Part shown: one piece after another, positions 6,643 through 7,657 of the stretch | Layout: every line of letters begins with the position of its first letter | Numbering within the stretch: position 1 is the stretch's first letter | Assembly: GCA_964544115.1 (NCBI GenBank) | Contig: CAZJBP010000167.1 | Coordinates: 1 to 7,657 of the forward strand | Direction of reading: 5' to 3' | Length of the DNA: 7,657 nucleotides | Source: CAZJBP01 sp964544115 | Lineage (GTDB): Bacteria; Verrucomicrobiota; Kiritimatiellia; UBA8416; JADHWI01 | Program-made: the position numbers and the translations under genes | The notes under the pieces: generated by a model | The model's input: only the letters and a program-made list of their open reading frames with translations | Databases searched by the model: none | What the model was told of the DNA's origin: nothing

Positions 6643-7544
6643 ACGGTCGCATCTTCGAAATCCAGCGCTTCAGCGTGCATGACGGGCCTGGCATCCGCAC
6701 GACCGTGTTCCTGAAAGGCTGCCCGCTGCGCTGCCTGTGGTGCCACAACCCCGAGGGGATCGACGTCGCCAAAGCCCTTTCCTTCCTGCCCGAGCGGTGC
6801 ATCGGCTGCGGCTATTGCTTCCGCGTCTGCAAGCGCAACGCTCATCGCATGGACGGCGACCGCCACACGCTGGATCGCGACGCGTGCGTCGCCTGCGGCT
6901 CGTGCACGGAGGAGTGCTACCCGCGCGGGCTGGAACTCGTGGGGCGGGATGCGACGGTGGCCGAAGTGCTCGACGAGGTCCTGAAGGACCAGCCGTTCTA
7001 CGAGACCTCCGGAGGCGGGATGACGCTGTCCGGCGGCGAGCCGCTGATGCAGGCGGACTTCTCAGCCGCTCTTCTCCGCGCCGCGAAGCAGGCCGGGCTG
7101 CACTGCGCCATCGAAACCTGCGGCCAGGTCGCCGAGGAGGCGTTCCGCCGTGTTCGCGCCGACGTGGATCTCTTTCTTTACGACATCAAGGACACCGATC
7201 CGGCACGGCACCGCGAGCTTACGGGGGCCTCCAACGATCGGATCCTCAGCAATCTCCGGTACCTGCACGACGCCGGCGCCGCGGTCCTGGTCCGCCTGCC
7301 GGTGATTCCGGGGCTCAACGACCGGGACGACCATTTTCAGGGCGTTGCGCGCCTGGCCGCCTCGCTGCCGAATCTCCTCGGTTTCGAGGTCATGCCGTAT
7401 CACCCCCTGGGCACGAGCAAGCACCACCGCTTCGGCACGAAGGACGCACTAGGCGCCATCACCTCGCCATCGCCCGCGCAGGTATCCGCCTGGATCGCCA
7501 CCCTTCGCCGCCTCGGGGTGAAGGTCGTGAACGAGGTCGAGTGA
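6639..7544 (+). CDS. Glycyl radical enzyme activating enzyme (radical SAM, with two extra 4Fe-4S motifs)
   Basis: A 301-residue activase that would abstract a hydrogen from the conserved Gly of the upstream enzyme using S-adenosylmethionine. The opening Q-R-F-S-V-H-D-G-P-G-I-R-T is the family hallmark. The radical SAM cluster motif C-x3-C-x2-C is at Cys28, Cys32 and Cys35. A ferredoxin-like insert follows with C-x2-C-x2-C-x3-C at Cys54/57/60/64 and again at Cys83/86/89/93, typical of activases for the dehydratase-type enzymes and absent from the short PFL activase PflA. S-G-G-E-P (131-135) is the SAM-binding GGE motif. The GTG start at 6639 overlaps the upstream stop (GTGA), with GGAG at 6627-6630 eight nt before it; upstream in-frame extension would run inside the enzyme gene. 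Pairing with one enzyme gene through translational coupling implies a dedicated partner. Its oxygen-sensitive clusters support an anaerobic lifestyle. Confidence 0.95.
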   Translation: MNGRIFEIQRFSVHDGPGIRTTVFLKGCPLRCLWCHNPEGIDVAKALSFLPERCIGCGYCFRVCKRNAHRMDGDRHTLDRDACVACGSCTEECYPRGLELVGRDATVAEVLDEVLKDQPFYETSGGGMTLSGGEPLMQADFSAALLRAAKQAGLHCAIETCGQVAEEAFRRVRADVDLFLYDIKDTDPARHRELTGASNDRILSNLRYLHDAGAAVLVRLPVIPGLNDRDDHFQGVARLAASLPNLLGFEVMPYHPLGTSKHHRFGTKDALGAITSPSPAQVSAWIATLRRLGVKVVNEVE

Positions 7545-7631
7545 TCTCGGACGGGGGCACTCCCTGGCGCAGAGCGTGCGACCTTACTGCGCATTGAGCC
7601 GAAGCCTTAGGGACAGGATAATGATCCGGTA

Positions 7632-7657
7632 GGGCGGCCTTCTCCGAAGGCCCGCCC
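7632..7657 (+). terminator. GC-rich hairpin after the activase gene, likely terminator, cut by window end
   Basis: GGGCGGCCTTC (7632-7642) and GAAGGCCCGCCC (7646-7657) pair across a TCC loop, with one extra C bulged in the right arm. The stem lies about 90 nt after the activase stop. The sequence ends at the right arm, so a following T-run cannot be seen; it could instead be a dispersed palindromic repeat. Confidence 0.6.

Noticed and set aside
4468..7544. Sulfonate (isethionate or dihydroxypropanesulfonate) sulfite-lyase system combined with sulfoglycolysis genes
   Set aside because: An aldolase, a PfkB kinase and a glycyl radical enzyme together could suggest it. However, the known sulfite-lyases as I recall them keep the G-C-V-E motif that is absent here, and no sulfosugar-specific gene is visible.

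Overview
This is a GC-rich, gene-dense bacterial window with seven protein-coding genes, no RNA genes and no recognisable mobile element. The glycyl radical enzyme and its radical-SAM activase point to an anaerobe or facultative anaerobe, because such enzymes are destroyed by oxygen. A fructan-type GH32 hydrolase, a SASA-type esterase, tight operons and GTG starts would suit a polysaccharide-degrading member of the Planctomycetota/Verrucomicrobiota/Kiritimatiellota/Lentisphaerota group. That placement is inference from gene content only.

Left module (1-3474, + strand): the 3' part of a GH32 fructosidase/levanase-like gene is cut by the window start. It is followed by a class II aldolase of the GatY/KbaY/fructose-bisphosphate type, a P-loop sugar or nucleoside kinase-like protein (FrcK/YggC-like), and a PfkB-family sugar kinase. 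Spacing is 30 nt, then short or overlapping junctions, so this looks like one operon. A simple reading is that fructose is released from a fructan or sucrose, phosphorylated twice by the two kinases, and split by the aldolase into triose phosphates.

Middle (3486-4211, - strand): a small SASA/sialate O-acetylesterase-like carbohydrate esterase with no visible signal peptide. It converges on the PfkB gene with an 11-nt gap and diverges from the right module across a 256-nt intergenic region. That region holds a 14-bp inverted repeat (one G-T pair) and is the only substantial non-coding stretch.

Right module (4468-7544, + strand): a pyruvate formate-lyase-family glycyl radical enzyme of unassigned substrate and its dedicated activating enzyme, coupled by a GTGA overlap. 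The glycyl radical enzyme keeps the overall catalytic layout (Cys386, Gly700). Its active-site signatures, C-Q-D and R-V-W-G-V, differ from the G-C-V-E and R-V-(S/A)-G-Y of the characterised dehydratases and lyases, so it is the best candidate here for unknown chemistry. A strong GC hairpin closes the window and probably ends this operon. No transporter or regulator gene is visible.
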